Below are positions 10,771 through 21,855 of a DNA stretch of 64,000 nt, one piece after another. The stretch is from Artemia franciscana. Lineage: Eukaryota; Arthropoda; Branchiopoda; Anostraca; Artemiidae. Both the position numbers and the translations under genes were made by a program. Below the pieces are notes generated by a model that saw nothing but the letters and a program-made list of their open reading frames with translations, was not told where the DNA came from and did no database searches. Where the stretch lies: positions 6,277,011 to 6,341,010 of the forward strand of contig NC_088873.1 in NCBI RefSeq assembly GCF_032884065.1, given 5' to 3'. The stretch's first letter is position 1. Each line of letters opens with the position of its first letter.

Positions 10771-12555
10771 ATCAGAATCTTTCGTACCCAAGATGTTGAT
10801 TTCTGGTTTTCGTGTTTTCTGGTTTTCGTCCGTAAGAGTCAGACACTTTCACATTGGGATGCTTTCCTTTCTCAAATTCTGAGATATTTGAGCCGCAGAT
10901 TAAAAAAAGGACTAAAAATAATTAGCATTCAAAATTTCGCACGCAAAGGATTGAAGGTTCATGTTTTAACTTTTTAGCTCTGTACTTTTTTTTTAATTTA
11001 GTTAAATTCCAGCGCCTGTTCTTTATTACCCACCGCACTTTAATTACAATTTATACATCAAAAACTTCCCATCTCCGCCTTTTCTATTATTTGAAGCTTA
11101 GTTATCCTGATGCCCAAGAGGCTTGAACTTCTTTTTCTCCTAACTTGAATGCTTTCAATTATGAGAAACTGTAGTTAGCGCCTTTTATTAAAAAGTCAAG
11201 TTTTTTTCCTGCTTTCATCCCTGCAATTCAGCACTGCCGACGTTTAGAGGACTTTCTTCCAGATTGTATTTTATGCTTTAAGACTTTTTAGCTAGAAGAT
11301 CAAAACTTTTGCTCAAAGAGCATGATGTGACCCATACCCAGAAACTGAAGGGGGTAGCAGAATTGGGGTAAAAAACATATAGAAATGCGCAGAAACACTT
11401 GAGTTCTGAAATGGCCTTTTTATGTCGTATTAGATCCTTACGCCATTATTATTCTTTTCTTTATCTGAAATTTTTGTTTGCGTACGTGTGCATATACCGT
11501 ACAAACCTGCTTGCAGTGATCACTTTCTATTTTTGCAGCGGTAGGAGGCTTGAAAAATCCTAAAATTTTCATGACTAATGCAAACTGCCCACAAATGATT
11601 CATTCTATGATTATACCATCAAAGTAAAGATGGGCCACCCCCTATATCACTAGGTGAACAAATAACTTGTAACGAATTTTTCTATGACATGCGTACTTGA
11701 CAGTTATGAACAAATAACCGTCACAACAGTAATTTCACCTATTAAAAATAATTACAATTATAATTTAAGAACAATCTATTTTATCACTAGAAAACATTTC
11801 CAGGGTCTTGAAGAATAACATTAAGTGTCTAAATCCCACTATATTCATACCTGTCAATAAGACAAAATGCAGTCTCTCCACCAGTAAAATAATTGATTGA
11901 CCAGATCATTACTATTGACTCAGAGGCGGTTTTAGGGGAGGGACAGAGCACTTGCCCCGGGCACAGAAATTTTAAAGGAGCAAAATTTCAAACAATGATT
12001 CTAACGATTATAATCATTTTATAATTTAGATTTTTTTTTTTTTAATAAAGCATAGGGTAAATAATTAAATAATCAATAATAATTTAAATAATAAATAAAA
12101 AAACAAGAAAACAAAATTATTAATTAATTAATAAATTGAAAATAATTTTGTTAATAGAAACATTTTGTTAAAATTTGGCCTCAAAATTTTGTAGGAGACC
12201 AGTTACCCCGGTCGCAAGAGAGGCCAGAACTTCCATTGTTTGACCTGTTGTTCTTGTTGTCGTTTTTCTTCTACTTTTTTTGCTTCAGGTAGAACAAGTA
12301 CTGCAGACTATTTTTCTTTCTGCTTCAACTTCCAGGTAAGCCATCCTTCAATGGCTTGTCTCAACGGAATGTTTAGACAAGACATATAATTTATTTACTT
12401 TATTACCCGTTCCATTCTGATTTCAAATGGTTCATCATTAGAGCGTGAAGAATTCATATTTTTTACATTCTGAGAGATGGTTTTAGTGGCGCGCCAGAAC
12501 TTACCATTAAGTAGATCGGACAGATGAGAAAGCAAGTAGAAGTATTTTAACTTAC
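10771..12555. other. intronic, no feature recognised
   Basis: End of the 8.4-kb EPS8-type intron. Very AT-rich from 12000 to 12150. No exon-like frame with splice sites and no repeat unit of note was found. Confidence 0.55.
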
Positions 12556-12764
12556 CCCATTTTCGTAATCAATAATCACAACCCAGTTTGCCTCAAGTCT
12601 AAGATACAGCTTTTGGGTCCATATACCCGAGGTCTTTTCCATCTGCAACAGTCGTCTCATACCATCCGATGGATAAACTAGACCGGCTTGTGGAGAAACA
12701 GCAAATGTGGCCAAATGCTCCACTTCATAGTTGTGGTCATCCTGGGAATCTACTGATACTTGAT
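12556..12764 (-). CDS. Eps8: EPS8-type protein, exon 2 (PTB domain start)
   Basis: EPS8 proteins cap and bundle actin filaments and, with Abi and Sos, help activate Rac. Their N-terminal PTB domain is the part coded here. On the minus strand the acceptor CTTTTTCCTCGTTAG (AG at 12765-12766) opens a 209-bp exon that ends GGG|GTAAGT (donor at 12551-12555). It starts with two bases completing a codon (phase 1) and ends in phase 0. Diagnostic segments are YEVEHLATF, DGMRRLLQM, GIWTQKLYLRL and VVIIDYENG. They match in order the family pattern Y-x-VEHLxTF, DG(I/M)R(K/R)L, (K)xWTQ and a VSLID-like strand. The frame is open for 35 bp upstream of the acceptor, but that part resembles a polypyrimidine tract rather than protein. 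The animal family is single or low copy, and the fly member is called arouser. Calling it EPS8 rather than an EPS8-like paralogue is an inference. Confidence 0.92.
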
Positions 12765-13733
12765 CTAACGAGGAAAAAGCCAATTAACACAAAAGAACAA
12801 AGCATGTTAGATAAGTCAGTAAATTAAATTAAAATAAAATAATCCAATAGAACTTTCTCATTTCAATAAGCTCCCCCTTTATCTACACACTTCATAGTGC
12901 TTAATTGGAAGATGATTTAGCAGCAAAACAAAATTGAAAAATAACACAAAGAGCTAAAAATAGAAACAGAAGAAAAACTGAGAAACAAAACAGTGATACC
13001 GAAATACGGGAACTTTTGAAATTCGTAATAGCAGCCATGTGCAACTAGCAACACTGTAGAGTCTGGCCTGGAAAATATTAGAGTTTAATTTTTGCAAACA
13101 GAAAAATGTCTTGACCGTTATTTTTCCGTCCTGTTTTAACATTTATGTAAACACTTTCTTTGCTACTGAAAATGGTTCAAATAAAATAGTGCAAAGATAT
13201 ACAATCTTTTTTTTCTTTAAATGAAGTACGAACAAATGATGTTGTGGTAAGCCATATACGAGTAGGCTAAAAGGTCTTCATGCTCCTATCCATATCCTTC
13301 ACCAAATCATAAAAATTTATGATTCCTCCTTCAGTAGCGGTAGCAGTATTATAATAGTTTTCTACAAATCAAGAGATTCAAATAATCAATCAGCAGCTCA
13401 TCCGAATCTAAGCTTGCAAGGGCGCACTAGTAAAGAAGAGCATGGAAAAATAAAAAAAAAACGAGGACATTAAAAAAAAATATTTTGAGAATTAAAAACT
13501 ATGGTGAAAGCCTGGTATGGAGTAAAACCGAAGTGAAACCATGTACCGTGTCCGACTTATCAACATAACATCAATCTATACAACCTATACACTATACAAC
13601 CAATCACATACATATCTTTTTACATTTCATGACCTAGAACAACATATTGATTTTTTTAAATAAATAAAATTAGATAACAATACAACAAAACATAGAAAGA
13701 CTAAATTATATTACACGAAATCCAATGTATATA
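12765..13733. other. intronic, no feature recognised
   Basis: Start of the 9.0-kb intron (12765-21773) between the first two coding exons of the minus-strand gene. AT-rich with A-runs near 13450-13480. Confidence 0.6.
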
Positions 13734-14709
13734 CAGGGTGACCCAAAAAGATCCGTACCCATATTTTATTTGATAAAAAATCCATTTTTTTTTTACAAAT
13801 ATCCTTTCTGTTGCAGGACATGAAAGGTGAACCTTTGGATGATCGTTTGCAGCTATAGTTACCCCAAAAATGCCTTGGACCAATCAGCAGGAGATGTTCT
13901 CCCTGGAGATCTATTTTGCGACAAATCATAACAGAGTGTACAAATTCAGTTTCGAATACTTCCATTGTCGCAACTTTCCACCAAAATCACGATTGTTACT
14001 TGGGTTACGAAATTCAGTGAGCATGGGACGGTAGTGGACTTATTTCTAAAGCCACAGGGCGAACTTATTCAGGCAGGAAAGAGAGTGCAAGGAAAGAAGA
14101 AAACATTGCTGTAGTGAGGGACTACACTCTCCAATTAAACGTGAGAACACGTTACAGTGACTCCCTTGTCATTCCGAGTTCTTGGCTGTGTCTACGTACT
14201 GATTTTCTAGGGCTGCGTCCTACTGAGTCCCTTACTGCAGCAATTTTTTCTTCTGTCCTTGCATTCCTTGCATGTCCTTGCACTCCTTTGTCATTCCGAG
14301 TTCTTGGCTGCGTCTATGCACTGATTTTCTAGGGTTGCATCCTACTGAGTCCCTCACTGCAGCAATATTTTCCTCTTTTTCAAGCCTGAATAAGTTCCCC
14401 CTGTGGCTTTAGAACATAACTCCACAACTATTTTGGAAAAATTCGTCCAAAATAGGTCGCAAAATAAGTTGCGACAATTGAAAAGTTTTCGAAACTGAAT
14501 TTCTACACTCTGGTATGATTTTGTCACAAAATAGGTCTCCAGGGAGAATATCTTCTGCTGATTGGTCCTTGGGGATGTTTGGGGCAACTATAGCTGCAAA
14601 CGATCTTCCAAATGTTCACCTTTTATGTCCTGCAACAGAAAGGATATTTGTTAAAAAAATGGATTTTTTTCGAATAAAATATGGGTACGAATCTTTTTGG
14701 GTCACCCTG
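13734..14709. mobile_element. 976-bp non-autonomous DNA transposon with long inverted repeats
   Basis: The ends are inverted copies beginning CAGGGTGACCCAAAAAGAT, each flanked outside by TA (13732-13733 and 14710-14711). A TA target duplication is typical of Tc1/mariner-type insertion. The inverted arms run about 320-360 bp inward with several percent divergence. The centre (14161-14375) holds two direct copies, 120 bp apart, of a unit containing GTCATTCCGAGTTCTTGGCT and GAGTCCCT(T/C)ACTGCAGCAAT. No transposase frame is present, so movement would need an enzyme from elsewhere. Superfamily assignment is inferred from the TA duplication alone. Confidence 0.82.
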
Positions 14710-15164
14710 TATTTCAAAAATATACTTTTCCAGCAGCAGTCGGATAATTTATTACATTATCCCTATAACCCTCATGTTTCTGCGCGTTTTGAAAGGTGAG
14801 ACCTTCCCCTAGACTCAAGCTCTTACCTGCGTCGCTGTTTTGGGCTGTTACTATTACCGTTATGGCGAGCTTAATGACTGTTTTAACACTATGCCTGAAC
14901 GTGGCATCAATATTGGAATGAAATTGATTTTAAAACATTGTGTCTAATAAAATAAAATAAAAAAACGGCCTCACAGAAGGGATAACATAAGAAAGTATCC
15001 AAAAGATATAAAATTAAAACAGATTTGAAACAAAATATGTGATATATTTTATCATTTTTCTATAGCGAAGCGATTTTTTGATAAAAAATAAAATTATGTT
15101 GATATAAAAAGATGCACAAAGTAACTAAAGTATAATTAAATAGCTTTATACAGCTTACTAACAA
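14710..15164. other. intronic, no feature recognised
   Basis: AT-rich sequence between the inverted-repeat element and a LINE relic. Confidence 0.55.
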
Positions 15165-15370
15165 CTCAGTTTAGCATCGAGCCGCCTGAGGCCAACACAG
15201 CGACGCACGCTCCTCCTCTATCCCAATCTATTCATAGCCTCCCTCTTTACACTCTCCCAGGAAGTTCCCATTCCCCTTTAATCTTTCTTTATGATATCCT
15301 CCCACCCCAACCGTGCACGACCTACTTTCCGTTTAGCCTTTACTTATGCAGCAGCAACTGGATAAATTAT
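15165..15370 (-). pseudogene. LINE-A C-terminal relic, reverse orientation
   Basis: Minus-strand reading gives KAKRKVGRARLGWEDIIKKD, then GTSWESVKREAMNRLG, then RRSVRRCVGLRRL and a final LSC followed by TAG. One stop lies between KKD and RG and another after NRLG. This is the second best preserved C-terminus of the family in the window. It shows the same direct run of coding sequence into the TAG tail, here almost without repeats. Confidence 0.85.
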
Positions 15371-15856
15371 TATTAAATTAATATTTTTTTCTTATTAATA
15401 TTTTGATAATTTTTTCCCTATAATCTTAATATTTCTGTATGTTTTCAGATATGCGACCCCTCAACACAAACTCCTACATAAGCGGCTATTATTAACCATC
15501 TAGGAAATAATAGAGCACTTCGCACTGCAAAATGCACCTGACTCAACTGTAGATGACTCAACTGCAGTCTGATATCTCAAATATTTTATCATTGTAATGC
15601 AGAGCAGAAGACCATTTTTTATGAGCGTTTTTACGGTCTGAAAAACCATTTTATCAATATTTATGAACGTAGCATAAGCATTGAAATACAAATGAGTTGA
15701 AAACATTATGCGCGATAAGGAACGGGCTTCATTGAAGAAATAACATAAAAAAAAGAATATAAAAAACATGGATATGAAACAGATTTCAAACTATATAGAC
15801 AAGATATTTTATTCTATTTCTTTCGGGATATAAACCAACATAACCATTTTTTTAAT

Positions 15857-15861
<5 letters not shown>
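15371..15861. other. intronic, no feature recognised
   Basis: AT-rich, with short runs of TAATATTTT near 15365-15430. The 89-codon minus frame at 15500-15769 has no recognisable features. Confidence 0.5.

Positions 15862-15934
<73 letters not shown>
15862..15934. repeat. (AT)n microsatellite
   Basis: An uninterrupted run of about 36 AT units. Likely length-polymorphic. Confidence 0.97.
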
Positions 15935-15937
<3 letters not shown>

Positions 15938-16119
15938 AAGCAATAACTGTATATTTATTTATTTATGCATGTATAAATAAATATTTATAAGATTTTTATG
16001 ATTCTCTTAAGTATAGTAATGGATTTACTCGCTAATGTAACCACCCCCACACCCCCCTTGTGATGGTCTCATAAATAGCCCTATTAATGTATTTCTCTGT
16101 TATGTCAATAAAGTTATAC

Positions 16120-17205
16120 CTTGTAGTGAGTCATTAATACCTTTAGTTTTCAGTTTTGTAAAATATGAGTAAGTGTTCGATTCAGCTGATAGAAGAGCTT
16201 TAGCGACAGCCACATCCTTGTATGGTATACCAGACAATAAATTAAAGTGATTAGTGCTATGTACGAGAATAACACTGATGCGGTTAAGGTAGGAAATGAG
16301 TTTCGTAGCTAGTTTCATATTAAATCCGAAGTTAAGAAGGGCTGTGTTCTATTCCCATGTAATTTTGTATTTAATTTTATCTTAATTTAATTTTATCCCA
16401 TTTAATTCCCATTTAATTCCCATTTAATTTTATAGATCATTTTGATGGGCTTTGTCTTAAGGAGCACAGGAAAGACAATGGGAGACCACGAAATCAAAGG
16501 GGAAGGAAAACTTTCCTGAACTTAGATTATTCTGATGATTTATAGATCATAGATGAAAGTGTGGGCAAACTAAAGAGGTTTTGCGAGTTTAGGGTATTAT
16601 AATAGGTTTGAACATTAATGTTAAGAAGACTTAGTCGCTAAGGCTAAGAACAAGTGAGGATAAAAAGATGTTGGGTAACGAAAAGATCGATCAAGTGGAC
16701 AGCTTCATACCTTGATGGTATAATTACTAAACACGGTGTGGGCCGTGAAGACGATAAAAGCCAAGGCTAAGGGTGTTTTTTCATAGTCGAAAAAAGTTTA
16801 GAAGAATTGGAAGATTCAGAGAAATTGCCAACGGTTTGTTTTTGGTACCCAACTGAATGACTGTATCTCAGTAGGATGTAAGATTAAATGTTATTCAATT
16901 TCGCTTTCCAGGGCTATAATTAGAGAAAGGTTGATATGGCTAGGGCAGGTTTTGCTGATGAAGGATGATAGATTGCCAAAGATTGTCCTTTTCGGTCAAA
17001 CGTCTAGGGCTAAACGGAAAGCAGATTGTCCACGATTGGGGTGGGAGGATGTCGTAAAGAAAGACTTCAGGGAAATAGGAACTTCCTGGGAAGGTGTAAA
17101 GAAGGAGGCTTTGAATAGATTGGGAGGGAGGCGGAGTATGCGTAGCTGTGTTGACCTCAAGCGGCTTGGTACTACGGTGAGTTGTTAGTAGTAGTAGTAG
17201 GATTA
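16120..17205 (+). pseudogene. LINE-A reverse transcriptase, decayed 3' half with (TAG)n tail
   Basis: This is the most informative copy of the non-LTR element that recurs in the window. In shifting frames it reads VFDSADRRAL, SLYGIPDNK, VGNEF then a (V)KKGCVLFP block, LDYSDDL (the YxDD-type polymerase motif with S for A), INVKKT, NEKIDQVDSF, then an open stretch at 16931-17188 with MKDDRLPKIVLFGQ, RLGWEDVVKKDF, GTSWEGVKKEALNRLGG and CVDLKRLGTTVSC. That end is followed directly by TAGTAGTAGTAG. Stops and shifts occur throughout, so it is inactive. The order of motifs fits an APE-type non-LTR reverse transcriptase; the clade was not determined. The 72-codon minus-strand frame at 16100-16318 is a shadow of this copy. 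Confidence 0.9.
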
Positions 17206-17642
17206 ATCCAGTTGTCTTCTCGGTCCACAATTTATCTAAGTGTATGATCGAGTCTGTAAATTACCAAAATATTATTTGAAAGATTTTAGAAAGTAGATAA
17301 TAATGGAAGGGAATATGATATTCTGATTAATAGAAGTATCCTGCAAATTGTAAAGAAAAGATATCACTATTTTAATGTTTTCTTTTACTTTTTAAATATT
17401 TATTGAGCTATAAATGTGACCCCTATTATATTTGAAAAAAGCATAAAAAAGAATCAAGCATTGTGTTCACCTTGTCCCTATCTCAGTTATGGAATCTCGT
17501 ATGTATTCATGGCTATTTCATTGAAGACCCCTTAAACCCTAATCCCCCAACAACAAATACGAAAGCAACATCAGCCATCACGGTTTTTCTATGAAAAGTT
17601 TGTGAACAAATCCTTAGAAAAATCATATAATAATCTACCTTG
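17206..17642. other. intronic, no feature recognised
   Basis: AT-rich DNA between the LINE-A copy and the tRNA-like sequence. Confidence 0.55.
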
Positions 17643-17709
17643 TGACAGCGGAGTGGATGAGGCTGGGACTCCCGATTCACGGTTTCACGGTTCAATCCCG
17701 GTTGTCGCA
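17643..17709 (+). ncRNA. tRNA-like sequence (tRNA pseudogene or SINE head)
   Basis: Contains an A-box-like AGCGGAGTGG and a perfect B-box-like GGTTCAATCCC at about tRNA spacing. The outer segments TGACAGC and GTTGTCG can pair as a seven-pair acceptor stem with two G-T pairs. The whole is only about 65 nt, the anticodon stem has a mismatch and an eight-base loop, and the T stem has only three good pairs. The local doublet TTCACGG...TTCACGG suggests a small internal duplication. This argues against a working tRNA. A tRNA-derived SINE head or pseudogene is likelier. Confidence 0.5.
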
Positions 17710-18381
17710 GGGAACATTATTTTCAGATCAGCTTTAATATAATTTTTATTTTTGGTTGAATTATTTTCTTTCGTTAGTTTCTATCCGGCTCAAAACAGTT
17801 TTTATTATATAACAGTTTAACAAAAGTTTTTGCCAGCCAGAAGTTAATTCTTCACTTTGTCTTCTTTACATTTGGCTGATGATGTAAGACCTAAACTTTG
17901 CCCCTTAAAGACACAAGTAAGACCAGTATTTTCATAGATTGGGGTTTAATACTATTACCTATATGTATAATTATGTATTAGTTAATATGGAGAGTCGGGG
18001 TTTTAAAGAAGTCTATGGTTTTAAGGATTTTTTTATGAGATTTATTTTTGTCTATTCATACGAAGACAGAAGAATTACTCAGACATTGGCGAATTTTATA
18101 CTATTATGGCTGTAATACGTATGCAGCCTTTTTTTAAAGTGAAAAATGTGTCTCAAAAATTAAGGTCCTAAACAAATTTTACAAACTCACGACCTATCTA
18201 GATCATATCTTTCAGGCCAGAAAATACCAGAAAGCCAATTTTCAAAAAATAATAGAGTGAATCAGCTGATTGAATTTTATCACCCTCCGCTTCTCAGATT
18301 TTCATGTAACTTTTGGCACAGTTGTTTGTGTCTTGCAATATTTTTTCCAACAGATCCACTCGGTTACGAGAGTTCCCATAA
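17710..18381. other. intronic, no feature recognised
   Basis: AT-rich. If the tRNA-like sequence heads a SINE, its body would lie in the first 100-200 bp here, but no second copy is visible in the window to define it. Confidence 0.5.
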
Positions 18382-19995
18382 TCAAACAGTTCGTGCTAAC
18401 GAACTGTAGTAAGGAGCGACCCGGCTCAATAGTAAACGAAACTCTAAAAAACGCAATTTTGATACTAAGAGATACATTAAAAGAATTGGATTTTTGTGCT
18501 GATCTTAAATATATGTGTTTCATCAAATTTAGTCTTACTCATCATAAGTTACGAGCCTGAGAAAATTTGCCTTACTTTGGAAAATAGGGGGAAACACCCC
18601 TTACAAGCCATAGAATTTTAACAAAAATCACACCATCAGATTCAGCGTACCAGAGAACCCTATTGTAGAAGTTTCAAACCCCTATCTACAAAAATGTGGA
18701 ACTTCGTACCTTTTGCCGGAAGCCCGATCACGGGTGTGTCTTTATTTGTTGTTGTTTTTTTTCTTCAGGGATCATCGTATCGACCAAGTGGTCCCAGAGT
18801 GTCGCAAGAGGGCTCATTCTAACAGAAATTAAAAGCTCTAGTGTCCTTTTTAAATGACCAAAAAATTGGAGGGCACCTAGGCCCCCTCCCACGCTCATTT
18901 TTTCCCAGAGTCACGGATTAAAATTTTGAGACAGCCATTTAGTTCAGCATAGTCGAAAAACATTATAACCATGTCTTTGGGGATGACGTACTCCCCCACA
19001 GCCGGGGGAGGGGCTGCAAGTTACAAACTTTGACCAATGTTTACATACAGTATTGGTTATTGGGAAATGTACAGACGTTTTCAGGGGTATTTATTTGGTT
19101 TGGGGGTGGGTTGAGGGGAGGGGGCTATGTTGGAGGATCTTTCCTTAGAGAAATTTGTCATGGGGGTGAGAAAATTCAATGAAAGGGGCGCAGGATTTTC
19201 TAGGGTTATTATAAAAAAAAATGAAAAAATAAACAATGAAAATTTTTCAATTGAAAGCAATTAGCAGCATTAAAACTTAAAACGAACAGAGATTATTATG
19301 CATATGAGGGGTTTTTCTCCTTCTAAATACTTAGCTCTTTACGCTAAAGTATTTTTAGTAATTTCGACTATTATTCTATAGCGGGGTCATTCTTAAAGAA
19401 TTGGGACAAAATTTAAGCTTTAGTGTAAAGAGCGAGGTATTAAAGAGGGGACAAACCTCCTCATATACATAATAAAAATATACGAATATAGAAGTTCTTT
19501 ACTTATGCTAATTCTTAAGTTACTTTTTTTTACTAATAAAAACGTTCGTTAGAATTTAGAAGGTCTAGTTGCCTTTTTAAGTAACCAAAAAATTGGAGGG
19601 CAACTAGGCCTCCTCCCCCATCCCTTTTTTCTCAAAATCGTCTGATCAAAACTAAGAAAAAGTCATTTAGCCAAAAAAAAATTAATATGCAAATTTCATT
19701 TTAATTATTTATGTGCGGAGAGCCAAAATCAAACATGCATTAATTCAAAAACGTTCAGAAATTAAATTAAAAAAGGGGTTGCACGAAAGGGGCTGTTCCC
19801 TTCTCAACGCCCCACTATTTACGCTAAACTTTTTTACTGTTTAATAGAGAAGAATTGAGAGAAAGAGAAACTTTGGCGTAAAGAGCAGGGTGTTGAGAAG
19901 GGAACAGCCCCTTTCATATGCGGGGTAATTTCTGCTCGTTTTAAGTTTTAATGTAGCTCCTTACTTTCAGTTAAAAAAAATATTTTTTTTTATTT
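18382..19995. repeat. composite foldback repeat, copy B (minus orientation)
   Basis: Reads in reverse to copies A and C. It starts TCAAACAGTTCG, then a CGAACTGT palindrome half, AGTAAGGAGCGACCCGGCTC and TAGTAAACGAAACTC. It goes through the conserved body (TCATAAGTTACGAGCC, ATGTGGAACTTCG, CCAAAAAATTGGAGGGCACC, TACAGACGTTTTC) to two foldback modules at about 19250-19460 and 19770-19950. It ends with CTCCTTACTTTCAGTT and a T-run. At about 1.6 kb it is one of two near-complete copies. It lies inside the EPS8-type intron. Confidence 0.88.
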
Positions 19996-20340
19996 ATTTA
20001 AAGAAAGTGCAAGGTGTTCTTCAACAGCTTTATTGGGTCTAAAAAGTACATTAGGCTATACGAAGAGGGTTCAAAATCCCCTCCAGGGGTTTACGATTGA
20101 TTGCCACTAAATTGATTTAGTGATACATTTGTCAAGATACTTTGAAGCTGAAAACATTACGACTATTGATAATTCGATCATCACTTACGTTGAACGAAGC
20201 TAAATCAAGACATGAGTTACAGTTTTGGATTGTCAAAGTTTGGATTTGTTTGTCCAACTCTTTAGAGAGCAAGTGACGTCCTATAAAAGGCCAAACAAAT
20301 TCATTTGGAAATTGTTGACGCAGCAATGCAATTCGACCAA

Positions 20341-21150
20341 GAAAGCAGCAACCTCCAAATGAATCAGCTTTGGTGGCTACTCCTTCCCGGGAAAACGGAG
20401 GACTCCAAAATGAATACATACAACACTGAGGGGTAACGAGACTTCCAAATGAATCAGCTTTGTTGGCTACTCTTTCCCGGGAAAATGGAGGACTCCAAAA
20501 TGAATACATAAAACACTGAAGGGTAACGAGACTTCCAAATGAATCAGCTTTGTTGGCTACTCTTTCCCGGGAAAATGGAGGACTCCAAAATGAATACATA
20601 CAACACTGAAGGGTAACGAGACTTCCAAATGAATCAGCTTTGTTGGCTACTCTTTCCCGGGAAAATAGAGGACTCCAAAATGAATACATACAACACTGAA
20701 GGGTAACGAGACTTCCAAATGAATCAGCTTTGTTGGCTACTCTCTCCCGGGAAAATGGAGGACTCCAAAATAAATACATACAACACTGAAGGGTACCAAT
20801 GACTTCCAAATGAATCAGCTTTGTTGGCTACTCTTTCCCGAGAAAATGGAGGACTCCAAAATGAATACATAAAACACTAAGGGTAACGAGACTTTCAAAT
20901 GAATCAGCTTTGTTGGCTACTCTTTCCCGGGAAAATGGAGGACTCCAAAATGAATACATACAACACTGAAGGGTAACGAAACTTCCAAATGAATCAGGTT
21001 TGTTGGCTACTCTTTCCCGGGAAAATGGAGGACTTCAAAATGAATACATACAACACTGAAGGGTAACGAGACTTCCAAATGAATCAGGTTTGTTGGCTAC
21101 TCTTTCCCGGGAAAATGGAGGACTCCAAAATGAATACATACAACACTGAA
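20341..21150. repeat. 90-bp minisatellite, nine copies
   Basis: Units start near 20341, 20431, 20521, 20611, 20701, 20791, 20881, 20971 and 21061. The consensus begins GGGTAACGAGACTTCCAAAT and contains TTTCCCGGGAAAATGGAGGA, whose TTTCCCGGGAAA core is a perfect palindrome. Copies differ at only a few positions each, so the array is young or homogenised. Copy 6 has a one-base gain and a one-base loss. Because 90 is divisible by 3, the minus strand stays open for 226 codons (20132-20809) as a 30-residue repeat. That frame starts with TTG, not ATG. Confidence 0.95.
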
Positions 21151-21773
21151 GGGTAACGATGACTTTTAGTAAACAACTGTGTAGTTTACTGCATCTTTAT
21201 AGGTTTGTACTGGGTTTTGCGCCACAGTATGATTGGTCATTTAACAAAAAAAAAATCTTTTCTACTTCACTCCTTCACTTCCTTTTCTCATTCTGTCTTT
21301 TTTTTTTGCTGTTGCATTGGTGATTTCTTTTTTCATAACATATATATACTCAAAAATGATCCAAGAGCACTAAACAAATAAGAAGTATATTTAAGGACTA
21401 TGGTAGATGTTTTCATTTGAATGTCTTATGCAAAATGCCATGCTTTGGAAGGCAGTTGAGAATTCGTTTGACCTTGTTCCTTAATACAGTAGGCACAATT
21501 TCTTTATTAATTTGAATTAAACTATGAATTCTAAATACATATTAGAATTGGCCTGATCAGCTGACTAAGTCATATTCATATTAAAACTTCATATTAGCCT
21601 GATCAGATAACTAATTGGAGAAGGTAAATATTTCTGGCTCTATGTTCAAATTCACCTGAAGTTTTTGATTGCCCAAAGGTGTTGTATTTTTATGTTTAAA
21701 AAATTTGTTACCCTGTAAAAAACTTTGAACGAGTCATGTTTATTATCAAATTTATCAAAGAAATCATAATTAC
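21151..21773. other. intronic, no feature recognised
   Basis: Start of the first EPS8-type intron as the gene is read. AT-rich. A repeated TTGGCCTGATCAG / TAGCCTGATCAG doublet occurs at about 21547 and 21595. Confidence 0.55.
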
Positions 21774-21855
21774 CTGAATTGTATCCATTTTTCTGGTATC
21801 CAGACATTATTTCTACTGGCCAAGTCTTTCTAATTCATTAAAAGCGAATTCAAAT
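21774..21855 (-). CDS. Eps8: EPS8-type protein, first coding exon with start codon
   Basis: The coding part is 21774-21807. On the minus strand ATG (21807-21805) opens MSGYQKNGYNS plus one base and ends TCAG|GTAATT, a good donor in phase 1. That leftover G joins the AT at the start of the 12764-12556 exon to make GAT, giving ...YNSDQVSVDSQDDHNYEVEHL. Vertebrate EPS8 proteins also have a short Gly-, Tyr- and Ser-rich leader followed by an SVS-type stretch just before the VEHL motif. The ATG has A at -3. A strong acceptor, TTCATTTTTTTTCCAG (AG at 21856-21857), lies 48 bp upstream of the ATG, so the exon probably begins at 21855 with a 5' untranslated part. Upstream noncoding exons are therefore expected at higher coordinates. 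The exon is too short for similarity scoring, so support rests on phase, splice sites and leader composition. Confidence 0.75.

Noticed and set aside
16100..16318. 72-codon minus-strand frame
   Set aside because: Shadow of the plus-strand LINE-A polymerase, which shows recognisable motifs in the same interval.
20132..20809. 226-codon open frame on the minus strand, the longest in the window
   Set aside because: It starts with TTG, its first two thirds are a 90-bp minisatellite whose length is divisible by three, and no splice or promoter support was seen.
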